Part shown: piece by piece, positions 42,660-53,884 of the stretch | Layout of the letters: each line of letters starts with the position of its first letter | Numbering within the stretch: the stretch's first letter is position 1 | NCBI GenBank assembly: GCA_945910005.1 | Contig: OX246747.1 | Location: forward strand, 36,361,250 to 36,425,249 | Direction of reading: 5' to 3' | DNA from: Isoperla grammatica | Lineage: Eukaryota; Arthropoda; Insecta; Plecoptera; Perlodidae | DNA length: 64,000 nt | Program-made: the position numbers and the translations under genes | Notes under the pieces: generated by a model | What the model saw: the letters and a program-made list of their open reading frames with translations, nothing else | The model's database searches: none | Told to the model about the DNA's origin: nothing

Positions 42660-43459
42660 ATCTTCGTCATTGTTTCTATTCCTATTTTCACAATAGTCTT
42701 GTATTAACATGCCCGCCCTCTTTGCGAACTGAACGCCCACCAACCCCTACTTAAGTGACTACTTGACAGCGAAGGGTTGTCTCCCTACAAAAAAAAAGGA
42801 GCCAAATTAACATTGTTTAGTAAGATCTTATGAACGCTATCTTCAATACTAAAAAAAAAAACTAATTTAGCATCCGAGGTTTCGTATGAATTAAAAACTG
42901 GATTGAAATAGTATCAAATATTTGAATAATTACTGTTGTTATTGGTAATTGCAATTAACCACGTAGTTTTTCCAAAACGAAAAAATTATTTGAATTCAGT
43001 TTCTAGTTCCAGATAGAACAGCACACATATTTTTCACACCCCTTTCTTCATCTTCTATTTAGTTTCGATCGTTTAAAACCCGTGTATCTAATACCAGCCG
43101 GTTGGCTGGGTTATCAGATAACTTTTCTTTGTGTTTTTAGAAATAGCTCCCAAACGGTTCTCGCTACACCAATCGCGTGACCGCATTTTGTTAGCTGGTC
43201 TTCCAAATTCCATCCACGAGTAAAAAAGAACAAAAAGTATGCACAAAAAAAATTGTAGGAAAGAAATGTGCAAAATGTTTAAGACAACTTTTTAGAATAT
43301 TATTCCCGTTCAAATATTTCCAAATCTAAGTTTTCCCGAACTAACTCGCAAAACGGTGATATGACACTTTTATTGGTTTTCGTTTGAGAAAGTTTGCGTA
43401 TTAGTTCTACGGATGACATCTAGGTTCGCTCAAGTCGTCGCTCGTTTCACTTGCAAATA
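42660..43459. other. No gene recognised
   Basis: AT-rich, with A runs near 42790 and 42851. Nothing is assigned. Confidence 0.4.
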
Positions 43460-44522
43460 GTGGCATAGTGGCATCGTGGCATAGTGGCATCGTGGCATCG
43501 TGGCATAGTGGCATCGTGGCATAGTGGCATAGTGGCATAGTGGCATAGTGGCATAGTGGCATCGTGGCATAGTGGCATCGTGGCATCGTGGCATAGTGGC
43601 ATCGTGGCATAGTGGCATCGTGGCATAGTGGCATCGTGGCATAGTGGCATCGTGGCATCGTGGCATAGTGGCATCGTGGCATAGTGGCATCGTGGCATAG
43701 TGGCATAGTGGCATAGTGGCATCGTGGCATAGTGGCATCGTGGCATAGTGGCATCGTGGCATAGTGGCATCGTGGCATAGTGGCATCGAGGCATAGTGGC
43801 CTAGTGGCATCGTGGCATAGTGGCATCGTGGAATCGTGGCATCGTGGCATAGTGGCATCGTGGCATAGTGGCCTAGTGGCATCGTGGCATAGTGGCATCG
43901 TGGAATCGTGGCATCGTGGCATAGTGGCATCGTGGCATAGTGGCATCGTGGCATAGTGGCATAGTGGCATCGTGGAATCGTGGCATAGTGGCATCGTGGC
44001 ATAGTGGCATCGTGGCATCGTGGCATAGTGGCATCGTGGCATCGTGGCATAGTTGCATAGTGGCATAGTGGCATCGTGGCATAGTGGCATCGTGGCATAG
44101 TGGCATCGTGGCATAGTGGCATCGTGGCATCGTGGCATAGTGGCATCGTGGCATCGTGGCATAGTGGCATAGTGGCATAGTGGCATCGTGGCATAGTGGC
44201 ATCGTGGCATCGTGGCATAGTGGCATAGTGGCATAGTGGCATCGTGGCATAGTGGCATAGTGGCATAGTGGCATCGTGGCATCGTGGCATCGTGGCATAG
44301 TGGCATCGTGGCATAGTGGCATCGTGGCATAGTGGCATAGTGGCATCGTGGCATAGTGGCATAGGTGCATCGTGGCATAGTGGCATCGTGGCATAGTGGC
44401 ATAGTGGCATCGTGGCATAGTGGCATCGTGGCATCGTGGCATAGTGGCATAGTGGCATAGTGGCATCGTGGCATAGTGGCATCGTGGCATAGTGGCATCG
44501 TGGCATAGTGGCATAGTGGCAA
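43460..44522 (+). repeat. 8-bp minisatellite GTGGCAT(A/C), about 133 units
   Basis: Almost every unit is GTGGCATA or GTGGCATC. Rare variants are GTGGAATC, GTGGCCTA, TTGCATA and AGGTGCAT. A 72-bp block of nine units starting near 43799 is repeated at 43871, showing higher-order duplication. All three minus frames are open because the units contain no minus-strand stop; the resulting Met/Pro/Cys/His-rich frames are not credible genes. Confidence 0.97.
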
Positions 44523-45231
44523 GCGACACTGAGACAGTTATTAGTGGGTATACGTTGGATCTTATTACTATTAATTACCATTCATTTAACGAATGGGTGT
44601 TGAAAGAAAATGCACACAAGAAGTGACTGAGCAACGGTACTAAAATTAAAGCTCGGTTTACATACTTTTTTAAGATTTAGGCTTTAATATTTTTTATACG
44701 TATTTTCCTATTGTTTTATTTAGGATTGCTACCATTGGCCGGATTTATAAAACGTCTACTTTCATTGGTAAACGTTGCGATGGTTTTCTTAAATGTTAGG
44801 AAGTTGTGTGAACGCCATAATGCTTTTGGTTTGATTAACACAAATCTTAAATGTGTAAAGCGACCTTTACTAAATATCAGGTAGAATAATGAACATAGAA
44901 AGTAATACAATAAAATAAAACGGGTAAAAGATTATAAAGATAATTGAAACATTACAATAATGACAAGAAGATTTAAATGATAATGAAACATTTCATATAA
45001 GTTCCAACTTGCAAAGGTATTTTAAAAGACAGTGAGCAAACTATTTTTTAAAACACCTTCCTTTGGATGAAAGTAAATAACAATTCAAATTTTGATTTGA
45101 TAGTTATACATGTTATAGAAAAGATTGTTTCTATCATACCAGTGATTTATATTATATATTGTCGACTGTACATATATGTGAAGTCACATGTTTTCACTTC
45201 AAGCGATACAACCCATATATCGTATACATGT
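44523..45231. other. No gene recognised
   Basis: AT-rich sequence with no element recognised. Confidence 0.4.
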
Positions 45232-45424
45232 GTGTTAAAACTACACGCACAATAATAAAACGGTACCAAGGTCACTTACTTTTAAAAAAACGGTGAATTT
45301 TCGGAGTAACCGTTCTTACTCCTTCCTCAGAACGAACGAACGGTTACTCCGAAAATTCACCGTTTTTTTAAAGTAAGTGACCTTGGTACCGTTTTATTAT
45401 TGTGTGAGTAGTTTTAACATTTAT
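45232..45424. mobile_element. Near-perfect palindromic MITE
   Basis: GTTAAAACTAC and CACAATAATAAAACGGTACC at the left are matched by GGTACCGTTTTATTATTGTG and GTAGTTTTAAC-type sequence at the right. Inner arms reach CGGAGTAACCGTTC/GAACGGTTACTCCG around a ~20-nt loop. One single-base indel in a T/A run and a few changes near the ends are the main differences. Confidence 0.8.
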
Positions 45425-45840
45425 TCCGGGTCAATAAGTTTCTGCGTGTGACATATATCTATATGTGACATTTCCCCTCTCACCCTAACATGTTCTAAAA
45501 CTTTTATTTCTATACAACCTGTTGAACGGATAGATAGATATGCAGCAAGTACAGTTAACATGATGTAGGGTTCGTTAGTAGTTGGGAGGATGAATATTGT
45601 AAAATGGAAATGATATTGGAACGACGCCAGTTGTTGGTCTTTTTATGCGTCGAGTGGGTTAACACTCGGTTCTCTACTGACATATTATATAACATAAGGG
45701 TCACCTTTGTTCTTGAACCTTTGAACACACATCCGGGCCTGGATTCACAAGAGGTCCCAAGCCAACGGTTAAGCCGCGGTAGTTGCCATGGTGACTAGTG
45801 ACTACTATTATCAGTAATCACAAGAGTGTGTTAGCTAACT
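45425..45840. other. No gene recognised
   Basis: CAAGCCAACGGTTAAGCCGCGG at about 45757 resembles the start of SINE-5S (about 14983), but the 5S-like core does not follow. Confidence 0.4.
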
Positions 45841-45991
45841 AAGGTCCAGTCTTACAATGTCCCAATAACTACTTATTCGTCGAATATCTTGTTGTCTCCA
45901 TGGCAACCACCAATCAAAACCCCTGAAATTCATCAAATAACTTAATTGCTACAAATAACTTTCCTATTAGGAGATTGTAAGACCGGCCCTA
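45841..45991 (-). mobile_element. MITE-D copy with TAA flanks
   Basis: AGGTCCAGTCTTACAATGTC at the left and GATTGTAAGACCGGCCCTAA at the right. TAA adjoins both ends if the element is taken as GGTCC...GGCCC. Confidence 0.8.
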
Positions 45992-47124
45992 ATCATATGT
46001 GGCCGTCTCAATTTCTTCTCATGTTTTTCATGTTTTTTCTGAAGGACCGTACAAAACAATACGATAATCAAAATAAAAGACATACTGAATCGAATGTAGA
46101 CTTACTTCCACGCATCGAAGAAGACGTTCAACGCGGTTGAATTTCAATAATACCATTGAAAAATGGTTCTGATCTTAAAGGAAGAGGAATAATAACGTAT
46201 TTTCACTGTCAATCAATCTACCCGCGTGAGAAAGGGAAGTTGCCCCGTTGATTTGCTGACAAGGGAAGTGGATCGTCTTTGAAACGAGATCGGGATGAAG
46301 AAGGGAACACTGGGAGAGATGCTAACAAAGGGTTATAAGGATGTGAAGAAGAGAGATGGGAAGAAAGACAGGGGTGGAAGGGTTTAGTTCAAGGGTAGAC
46401 GATGTTGGGATACAGTGGCGTAGTCAGGGATATATTCGGGGGGGGGAGGGAGGTAATTATCGAAAAGTTAAATTAATATCGTCAAGAAGGCGGCTACTGT
46501 AGCATCGTCATCGCTTAAGTCAGTTCTTGAACTGATTGTGTAGCTGTATAATACATAGGCTACATGTATTAATTCTTGTAGGTAATAGTAGTAGGGGGAG
46601 GGGGAGTTACCCCCCCCCCTCCCCAAACAGCACCGCAAGTGAAATTAACACGTTGTTTTAGGAGCACGAATGATTTAACTAGATAATTTAACAATATAAT
46701 TGTTATTTGGTTTTTAAATTCATTTTCCTGATTTATGTCACTTAGTAAAATGTGTGAAATTACGTGATCACATTATTAAAAATGATTAAGATTTCAGAAA
46801 ATTATCATAAAAATGTATTACACATCAAGTTTCCAATTTCTATGTTAATAGTTTTGTAATTACGCATCTCCATAATATAACAATAATCAGTTTATTCACC
46901 TTCATGGGATGAAACCCTAAGTAAATATACTCTCGTTCATAGAAACAACGTGAACTACCCACGCAGTATCTACGTGTGGTATATTTTACAATATCGCATC
47001 ATTAACCATAGCCCGGCTCCTCTTGAGTTTCGAAACTTCCACATGGTTTCAAGTCTCCGGGCATGGTTTACAAAATTAATATAGTTTTGCCCAACATCTG
47101 GCTGGCAGGTTGTTTAAACAGGCT
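45992..47124. other. No gene; G and C runs
   Basis: G-rich runs at about 46437-46450 and 46593-46608 and a C run at 46611-46620. Otherwise unassigned AT-rich DNA. Confidence 0.45.
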
Positions 47125-47500
47125 GTACTTACTTATTTGTGCCCCAGAGTCACTATTGTTGATTTGATAGAAAACGTGGGTATTTTTATTGACATGATCA
47201 CTCCATCTTACGTGGCATTAGGTCTTCTATTGGAAGATACAAACAAAACTGCGAGAAACTCCACCTTGTTTGAGATAACTACGTTTATAGGTCCTTGATA
47301 CAACATTTCATAGACTACGCATATACACGTATACTATTTATTTGAAAGAAGACATAAGTATGTTCAATTGACTTGAACACTCCATCTTAATGGGCATTAG
47401 ACCCTCTATTGACAGATATAAACAAAACTGCAAGAAAATACCTTCTTCGAGATAATTACGTTTATATGAAAGTATCCGTCTTCTGTCTACTTTTTACACA
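47125..47500 (-). repeat. Remnant of the 22.4-kb satellite, opposite orientation
   Basis: Two partial units. The complement gives ATATAAACGTAATTATCTCG, TTTTCTTGCAGTTTTG, TCAATAGAGGGTCTAATGCC and AAGATGGAGTGTTC, matching the order in the satellite at 22375-23210. Confidence 0.75.
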
Positions 47501-47559
47501 TTTCAATTTTGAATTATTTCCAAGCGTCATGGTAAATAAAAATTCTCAAATTATTTTCT

Positions 47560-47745
47560 CTTGTTCTTGATTTTTTTATAGCACAGTAGTTTGTTTTGCT
47601 TTTGCAGTTATTGTTATTTATGATTTGATTATTATTAATTGTTTGCATGGCCTAGTTTTATTTAAGGTCCTCCTTTGTAAATCCGTTTTTATAACTGAAT
47701 AGGATAGACATTAAATTAACAAATAAAATAAATAAATAAAATAAA
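47560..47745 (+). mobile_element. LINE-L 3' end, plus copy
   Basis: ATTGTTATTTATGATTTGAT, GTTTGCATGGCCTAGTTTTA, AAGGTCCTCCTTTGTAAATC, CTGAATAGGATAGACATTAA and a TAAA-rich tail. Same 3' end as the 24.7- and 34.3-kb copies in the other orientation. Confidence 0.7.
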
Positions 47746-47984
47746 CTAAATTTAAGGCAATTGAGAATCAATAAAAAATTATTTGAAAATGAGGTACAAA
47801 ATTCCAAATCCACTCTCGCCATATGGGCGGCAACATCTAGAACGAACCTGCTATAGATGTGTCCGCGTGATATTAGATTAATAAAACAGATTCAAGATCT
47901 TGATTTATAACTTCAATTTGCCGCAAGAAAACCGCATTAAAAGGTGGTGCGCGCAAAGTTGTTACATTCTCGCTAATAGTTTTA

Positions 47985-48088
47985 AAGACGTGGCGAGAGT
48001 CCCGGATGAAAACCTTTACAGAGGGGGAATTAGTTTCCAAGATGACGAATTAACAGATTATTCTCCTACCGAGAGTTCTTCTCAATGA
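47985..48088 (+). CDS. Candidate terminal exon, unknown protein
   Basis: The open frame ends at TGA 48086-48088 and its last ~33 residues (…VARVPDENLYRGGISFQDDE, then LTDYSPTESSSQ) look like a natural acidic, serine-rich C-terminal tail. It is not repeat-derived. An AG acceptor could lie in CTCGCTAATAG just upstream (about 47968-47979), though its pyrimidine tract is weak. No domain is recognisable, no neighbouring exon was found, and no clear AATAAA follows closely. It could equally be chance. Confidence 0.15.
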
Positions 48089-48542
48089 AGAAGAAGAGGG
48101 AAGAGAAAAGAGAGAGAGAGAGAGAATGTGATAGATAGAAGTAATTGAAACAGCAGCCGTGGTAGACATTTTAGACAGCGAGGAAAAGAAAAGGATGTGC
48201 TTGCTAGACTTAACTGTAACATTGCACTGGAAAAAACTCTTACTTAAATCTGCCCCCCCCCAATCGTCTTTTAATCTGAAGGAAGTATATTATTATTATT
48301 ATTGTTATTATTCAAGTTATCACACCGTAAGAATTCTCTTTTCTATGAAACAACCGACTCTAATTTTTCTACTTTTCTAGTTATTTCCATCTTATTGATA
48401 CATGTCAAAATTAACCAACAAATAATTTGTTTTTACTAAAAGATGATCCCTTTCGTAAGACCCCTACCTATTCTGTATCTTTTTATTGTTTACAAATCCT
48501 AAACGAATTATATACCTGAATTTAAACGTGTTCGTTCAATTT
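48089..48542. other. No further feature; GA- and TTA-rich tracts
   Basis: A (GA)n stretch at about 48108-48125 and (TAT)n near 48288-48310. Nothing else. Confidence 0.4.
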
Positions 48543-48845
48543 ATCAAACACGTTCGAATCTGGGTGAGCGATAAAATAAACCTAGAGTGACTCTGCTAGT
48601 CGTAAGAGGCGCCGAACGATAAGACACCCTGTCCCCTTCCCATCCACTGTCCCACATAAGATATTTCCTACCACTTGTCGCTGCCCTCCCTTGCTGGACT
48701 CCCCTTATGACGACCCCCGCGACGTGCAACGGACCTGATTCGGACATGTGGCGGTTTTTCATCTTCATCTATCATCCACTCACCGTCTCGATTAGCCTAA
48801 ATTGCATAAATATGAGACGTAAAACCCCAATATCACCATCGAGGT
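48543..48845 (+). mobile_element. SINE-H full-length copy
   Basis: CTAGAGTGACTCTGCTAGTC, GTAAGAGGCGCCGAACG, CTGCCCTCCCTTGCTGGACT, GGACCTGATTCGGACATGTG, ACCGTCTCGATTAGCC, GCATAAATATGAGACGTAAA. The target duplication is not obvious, so the copy is older than that at 39.6 kb. Confidence 0.8.
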
Positions 48846-50084
48846 GGAATCAATAGGCACCGTGTGTTAGTACATACAGCGCTATATGTGGCCAAATTTA
48901 GCAACAAACTGCTGAAGATTTCATTCCGCGGTTGAAAATAGTGCTGGATATTATTGTGATATATTTTGTTTTTTGTTTGGTGTTTGTTTTGTTTTTTATT
49001 GTTGATGTGTATTTATTTTGTTTTGTTGTTTTGTTTCATGTTTTTGTTTTGGCTTTTATTGTCTTGTTTTGTTTGTGTTTGTTGCGAGTTATTTGTTGTT
49101 TTTACATCTAAAACGTGTCCTGATTAAAATGGTAGCTTGCCTTTTTAAGATTAACTGATGGGATTCATAATCTGCACAAAAATTTTAAAAGCCGTATTTA
49201 ATTAAACAATTTTCACAATTTGCCATTACCGACGTAGGAATTGGTAGGAAGAACGACGCTGCTTCAGCAGATTGTTGCGCGACTTTGCCACTTTGAGCGC
49301 TTCATTCGTTTTCACTAGCGCCATCAGGGGCCAATCTCGGTGCCTTAAAAAACTATGGTGTCAAGAAATCTTCAAAAACAACAATATACAACAATGGGGT
49401 ATATGCATAATTTTTTTTAGCATTTTACTAGATTAGGATTGACTTCCTGAATACAAAAATATTTTATTTCGATGACATAGAATAAAGTTTCATTTATAAA
49501 AACGAGCTGAAAGTTTCACACATATTTATGGCGGGAAAAACGGGGCATACGTCACCTGCCATGTATCAGCAATCAACCAATCATAAAATGATAAATAAAA
49601 TAACGCTTATTTGGAAATTATCATATCCATAATCATATAAAATCGAATTAATGTCTAGTACGCCTAGTAGTAAATTTTGAAGCCCAATTACTATAAAAAC
49701 AATAATATCAAACCTATTTTTCTAGAATATCAGTAAATATTGGGTGTTGTTATTCATATGAAGCAGACTTGACAACGGCTTGAGTAAAAATTTTGACAAG
49801 GTTAGCTTGATAACCTTGAAAATTTGATTGTTTCGTCTAGGAGGCGGTGGCAAATTCCAAGGAGGTTATATGCAAAGTCATTCATATAAGCAGTGATTTT
49901 CATGGATCGTGACGTCACATTCTGTTTAAAAATAAAAGTGCGGGAAACAGATAATCAAAATCTTTGAACATGTATAAAAGTATAATGAATTAATTTTAAA
50001 ACTTTTAAATTAGGTTTGTGATATCTTTAGATGAATAACAATATATTCCACGTACCTTCAGAGCTGTAGAAAATTCATGCACAT
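48846..50084. other. No gene; TG-rich low-complexity stretch
   Basis: A TTTTGTTTTG-rich stretch at about 48965-49105. The rest is AT-rich and unassigned. Confidence 0.45.
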
Positions 50085-50259
50085 TCCCTATTAGAAATAG
50101 TTTTCAAATGTTATATCAAGGTTCATTGATGCATACAAGATCATCATCTACTAACCCTGATTTTATGTTTTTAATTGTTGTTCATTGTTGCTAATAAAGA
50201 TTTAGAGGACCGTGATGATAATCATACAAAGGGTCCTAGATAGTTTTTGAAATGGTCTA
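50085..50259 (-). mobile_element. MITE-C copy, 5' part missing
   Basis: CAAATGTTATATCAAGGTTC, GATTTAGAGGACCGTGATGA, AAAGGGTCCTAGATAGTTTT, GAAATGGTCTA. Opposite orientation to the 41.1-kb copy, with which it shares ATGATAATCATACAAAGGG-type sequence. Confidence 0.7.
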
Positions 50260-50817
50260 TTTCAGGATATAAAATCAAAACTAATAGCGTAATGTATCCG
50301 GGTGATTTAGAGGCCCCCGGATGAATATGTAGGCTCAACCCTACGACCCTCGTCAGGTGAACAGTGATGTTCTTATCGATCTAGCTACCCCTCCCCCCCC
50401 CCTACACTTTCTTCTTGCTAGAGCTATTTATTTGGTTTTATTTTATCTAAAGTGTTCTGTCACAGTCAGTGACTAATGACATTTTCACAAGGCTGTGCTT
50501 CACATGGGACCACAACCATGGCAGTACTTTCCGATAAGAAGTATCCGGTTTACACGATATTAGTGTCTGTACGAACCTGGCAACAACAGATTTGTTGCAA
50601 CAATGCAGAACTTTATAGTTATGTAGTTTATAGGTTTGTTTTAAAACAACACTGCATTAGGTTTTCCGTCTTTCCATAGTTTTCATATATTCCCATTCGT
50701 CACATCAGCATGTACTCGCTAATCATTATCTGTTGAATCTCTTGTTATCTAAGGTATGCGCATAAGAATGAATAATATAAATGAATAATAATGAATAATA
50801 ATATTATGAATAAAAAT
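50260..50817. other. No gene recognised
   Basis: A C run at 50391-50401. A 67-codon plus frame (50476-50679) shows no motif. Confidence 0.4.
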
Positions 50818-50986
<169 letters not shown>

Positions 50987-51017
50987 ATAAAAACTGTCTG
51001 ACCGGCACCTCCACCAA

Positions 51018-51178
51018 AAGTTATATGCATAATCAAGACTTAAACCTTCCTCAACTCAGCCTCGCCCAACCACCAATCACGTCACGGCATTGCCATGTGG
51101 ACGGCTCTGTGATTAGTGGTTATAGGTGACGATGCTGCATTGAGAAGAGCTTGAGTGTGAACTATGCATTCGAGCCTT
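51018..51178. mobile_element. Diverged copy of the 31.12-kb palindromic MITE
   Basis: CTCAACTCAGCCTCGCCCAA, CACCAATCAC, GCATTGCCATGTGGACGGCT, GTGATTAGTGGTT, AACTATGCATTCGAGCC. The arms are shortened and mismatched. Confidence 0.65.
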
Positions 51179-51320
51179 AGTCTACTTCTATACTACGTTT
51201 AAAACGTCCGATTCATTGAACGTTTCCATAACCATAATAAAAAAAAAATGGTGTATGTATTACACATAGGGTCAGTCTTACAATCTTCTAATAGGGCATT
51301 TATTTGTAGCAATTAAGCTA

Positions 51321-52012
51321 TAGGGTACGCACAACAATGAAACAAATGAATTGAACCGATGGACAAACAAGCTGTCAAAATAAAATATGAAGTTCTGAAG
51401 TTGGAAAAAACAAACGTTCAGAACGTTTACAAACTTTCAGATAGTTGCTTTCCATTATTGAACATAAATTTTAACTAGCGAGCAGTTCCAGGGTGGATGA
51501 ATTTTTTGATTTTTATTAAAAAAATCAAAAATCATGATTTTTTTGATTAAAATCAGATTTTTTTGATTAAAATCGATTTCTTGATTTAAATCAGATTTTT
51601 TTATTTTTTTCGATTTAAATCAGATTTTAATTGATTTAAATCAACAATAAGAAGTGTTTCACAAAAGGGATAATCAACTGGTAAATTGCAATTGCCAACA
51701 AACAATACTAATTGACAGGAAATAAACAAATAAATTTTCATTTTTCATATAATATGCGACTATGGTCTTCGAGGGAAATTGAAAATGAGATATATGCCTA
51801 GTTATGCTGGTAAGTTTTTTTGTTGATTTAAATCAACGATTTAAATCAATTGATTTAAATCAATTCCACTCTGGCAGTTACTATCGTTACAACTAATTGT
51901 TTATCCTCATTATTTGCAAAAATATTACTTTGACAGCTTGTTGTTTGTCCACCAGTTCAATTCATTTATTCCATTGTTGTAGTTCGGCTGTTACGTCAGT
52001 TGTGCGTACCCT
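51321..52012. mobile_element. MITE-B variant, middle layer
   Basis: Termini TAGGGTACGCACAAC and GTTGTGCGTACCCT differ from the standard TAGGGCACTAGC ends, while the interior (CAAATGAATTGAACCGATGG; GCGAGCAGTTACTATCG when rejoined) is MITE-B. Split by a third element at 51488. Confidence 0.8.
51488..51876. mobile_element. Innermost 389-bp element with CAGTT target duplication
   Basis: Ends CCAGGGTGGA and TCCACTCTGG. CAGTT lies at 51483-51487 and 51877-51881, while other MITE-B copies have a single GCAGTTACTAT here. Both ends carry clustered TTGATTTAAATCA-type palindromes and GATTAAAATC words. The superfamily is not assigned. Confidence 0.85.
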
Positions 52013-52110
52013 GTTAGGAGCATTTCAAGAGTTTTGATTGGTGGTTGCCATGGAGGCAACAAGCTATTCGACGAATAAGTAGTTATTGGGACATTGTAAG
52101 ACTGGACCTT

Positions 52111-52689
52111 AGAATCAAGAACTGATTTTCAGTAGGTGGCATTTATCTATACCGTCTAATATATGCTTCGTTGCTATGACGGCTCCAAAGCCGCCGTTTG
52201 CATGGATAGATGCAACAGCTTTCTAATTAACACGAGAGAACTCGATCGCTGTGTGGTGTAGACTGGGGCTACGCTTTGATGTCATTGAACCTGGCAGATT
52301 CCAGATTACATAGAATCCAAGCCGAAAACAGAGATCTCCCTACCCCAAGGCCGGCACACTACCCCCTCCAGTGTCCACCCTTTGACCGCAGCACCGTGCG
52401 AAGGCGAGCAGTTGTTCGCCCCCCCCCGCCCCTCACGTATCAACGAGGGCTAATCTAACATCTGACGGCCTGGCTGTATAACACACCGCCTTGCTTTGTG
52501 TCTAGTGAACCACAGCCGCCCTTGGACATGGGTGCGTGGGTCCAGTGGCGGACCGTATAGAGGCGGGTGAAATGATACGAAGAACCAGTATATACTATAT
52601 TATATTATATATTATATATCATATTTGTTATATAAAATATTATTATCTGTATATTATTTTTGAACAGGTTAGTCACAAAAATATCAAAT
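52111..52689. other. No gene; short FB-E fragment
   Basis: GCTTCGTTGCTATGACGGCT and CCAAAGCCGCCGTTT at about 52168-52203 match the FB-E centre. The rest is unassigned; an AT-rich palindromic stretch lies at 52590-52640. Confidence 0.45.
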
Positions 52690-53335
52690 TTATCAAAAAA
52701 TCATTTTTTAACTAAACCCTGACATGTTTCGCGTTACCTATAGTAAATTATTAATCAGAAATATATAACCTATACACAAATGTTTTCCAATCTACGTGAC
52801 ACCTTACAATGTTGAGTAATTGACCCAGGTTCGTACCTCCGTGCGGGAAATAGTACCACCTTAACCAAATTCGCAACATTTTTTTAACTAAACCCTGATA
52901 TGTTTCGCACTACCTATAGTAAATTATTATTCTTAAAAATATTACCTATACACACATGTTTTCCAATCTGCTTGATATTTCACAGGTTTTGAGTAATTGA
53001 CCCAGGTTCGTACCTCCGTGCGGGAAATAATACCCCATTAACCAAATACGCATAATTTTTTTAAAAACTTAACTCTGATATTTTTCGCGCCACCTACAGT
53101 AAATTAATAATCTTCAATGCATTAGCTATCTAAATATGTATTTTTAACTGCGTGCCACCCCACAGTTTTTTTTGTAATTGCCCCCTGTTCCTACCTTAGT
53201 GCGGGAAATAATACTTCATTAACCAAATGCGCATCATTTTTTTTCTAAACCCTGGTATATGTTATGCGCCACCTATAGTAAATTAATTATCTGCAATACC
53301 TATACAGACATGTTTTCCAAACTGCGTGACTTTTA
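52690..53335 (+). repeat. Diverged ~170-bp tandem repeat, 3.5 units
   Basis: Units share CTAAACCCTGATATGTTTCG, CACCTATAGTAAATTA, ACACATGTTTTCCAATCTGC, AATTGACCCAGGTTCGTACC, TCCGTGCGGGAAATAATACC and ATTAACCAAATNCGCA. Each GGTTCGTACCTCC resembles a Pol III B box, but there is no A box at the right distance. Confidence 0.9.
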
Positions 53336-53392
53336 TCAAGTATCCGTGTATGTAGATATGACATTCCTGTACGCGTAGATAAATAGCAACAC

Positions 53393-53680
53393 CAAAAGAC
53401 AACAATGAAACAAATTAATTGAATCGATGGACAAACAACAAGCTGTCAAAAAATAATTTCGTCTGATTTTGGAAAACAAAACAAAAAACAAACAAATACA
53501 CATACAAAACTTTCACTTAGTCGTTGTCTATCATTAAAAGTTTTAAATGGCGAGCAGTTACTATTGCTACACTTGTTTTTATTTCTATGGTTGCAAATTT
53601 ATTATTTTTACAGCTGATGGTTTGTCCATCAGTTCAATTCATTTTTTCCATTGTTGTCTTTTGGTGTTGCTAGTGCCCTA
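53393..53680. mobile_element. MITE-B copy, left terminus lost
   Basis: Begins at TAGCAACACCAAAAGACAAC without TAGGGCAC; the right end GTGTTGCTAGTGCCCTA is intact. The left edge joins a piece of the 8.7-kb MITE arm (GTAGATATGACATTCCTGTA). Confidence 0.8.
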
Positions 53681-53692
53681 TATACATGTGTA

Positions 53693-53884
53693 AAGGATGG
53701 TTCACACAGATTTTTTAAGCATAAGATTTAAGGTTTAACGCGTAGTCGTAAAGTTGGATCATAGGAAACACGTACTGGCGTTCACACAAAGTTTTAGTTT
53801 TAAGACATTGTTTTCATTGTTGTTCTTAAAACAACGTCTTAAAACCTTAAATCTTATGCTTAAAAAATCTGTGTGGACCAGCCT
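53693..53884. mobile_element. Palindromic MITE
   Basis: AAGGATGGTTCACACAGATT at the left and AATCTGTGTGGACCAGCCTT at the right. Inner pairing is AAGCATAAGATTTAAGGTTT against AAAACCTTAAATCTTATGCT. The termini resemble the 2.54-kb MITE in style (AAGG..GGTTCA.ACA). Confidence 0.8.

Larger units (their letters stand above)
51268..52110 (+). mobile_element. MITE-D copy, outer shell of a triple nest
   Basis: The left part AGGGTCAGTCTTACAATCTT...GCAATTAAGCTAT ends at 51320. The right part GCATTTCAAGAGTTTTGATT...GTAAGACTGGACCTT resumes at about 52020. A MITE-B variant lies between them. Confidence 0.85.

Noticed and set aside
43407..44581. Three overlapping 218-383-codon Cys/His-rich minus frames
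   Set aside because: They are the 8-bp array read in all frames. The Cys/His pattern has no zinc-finger spacing.
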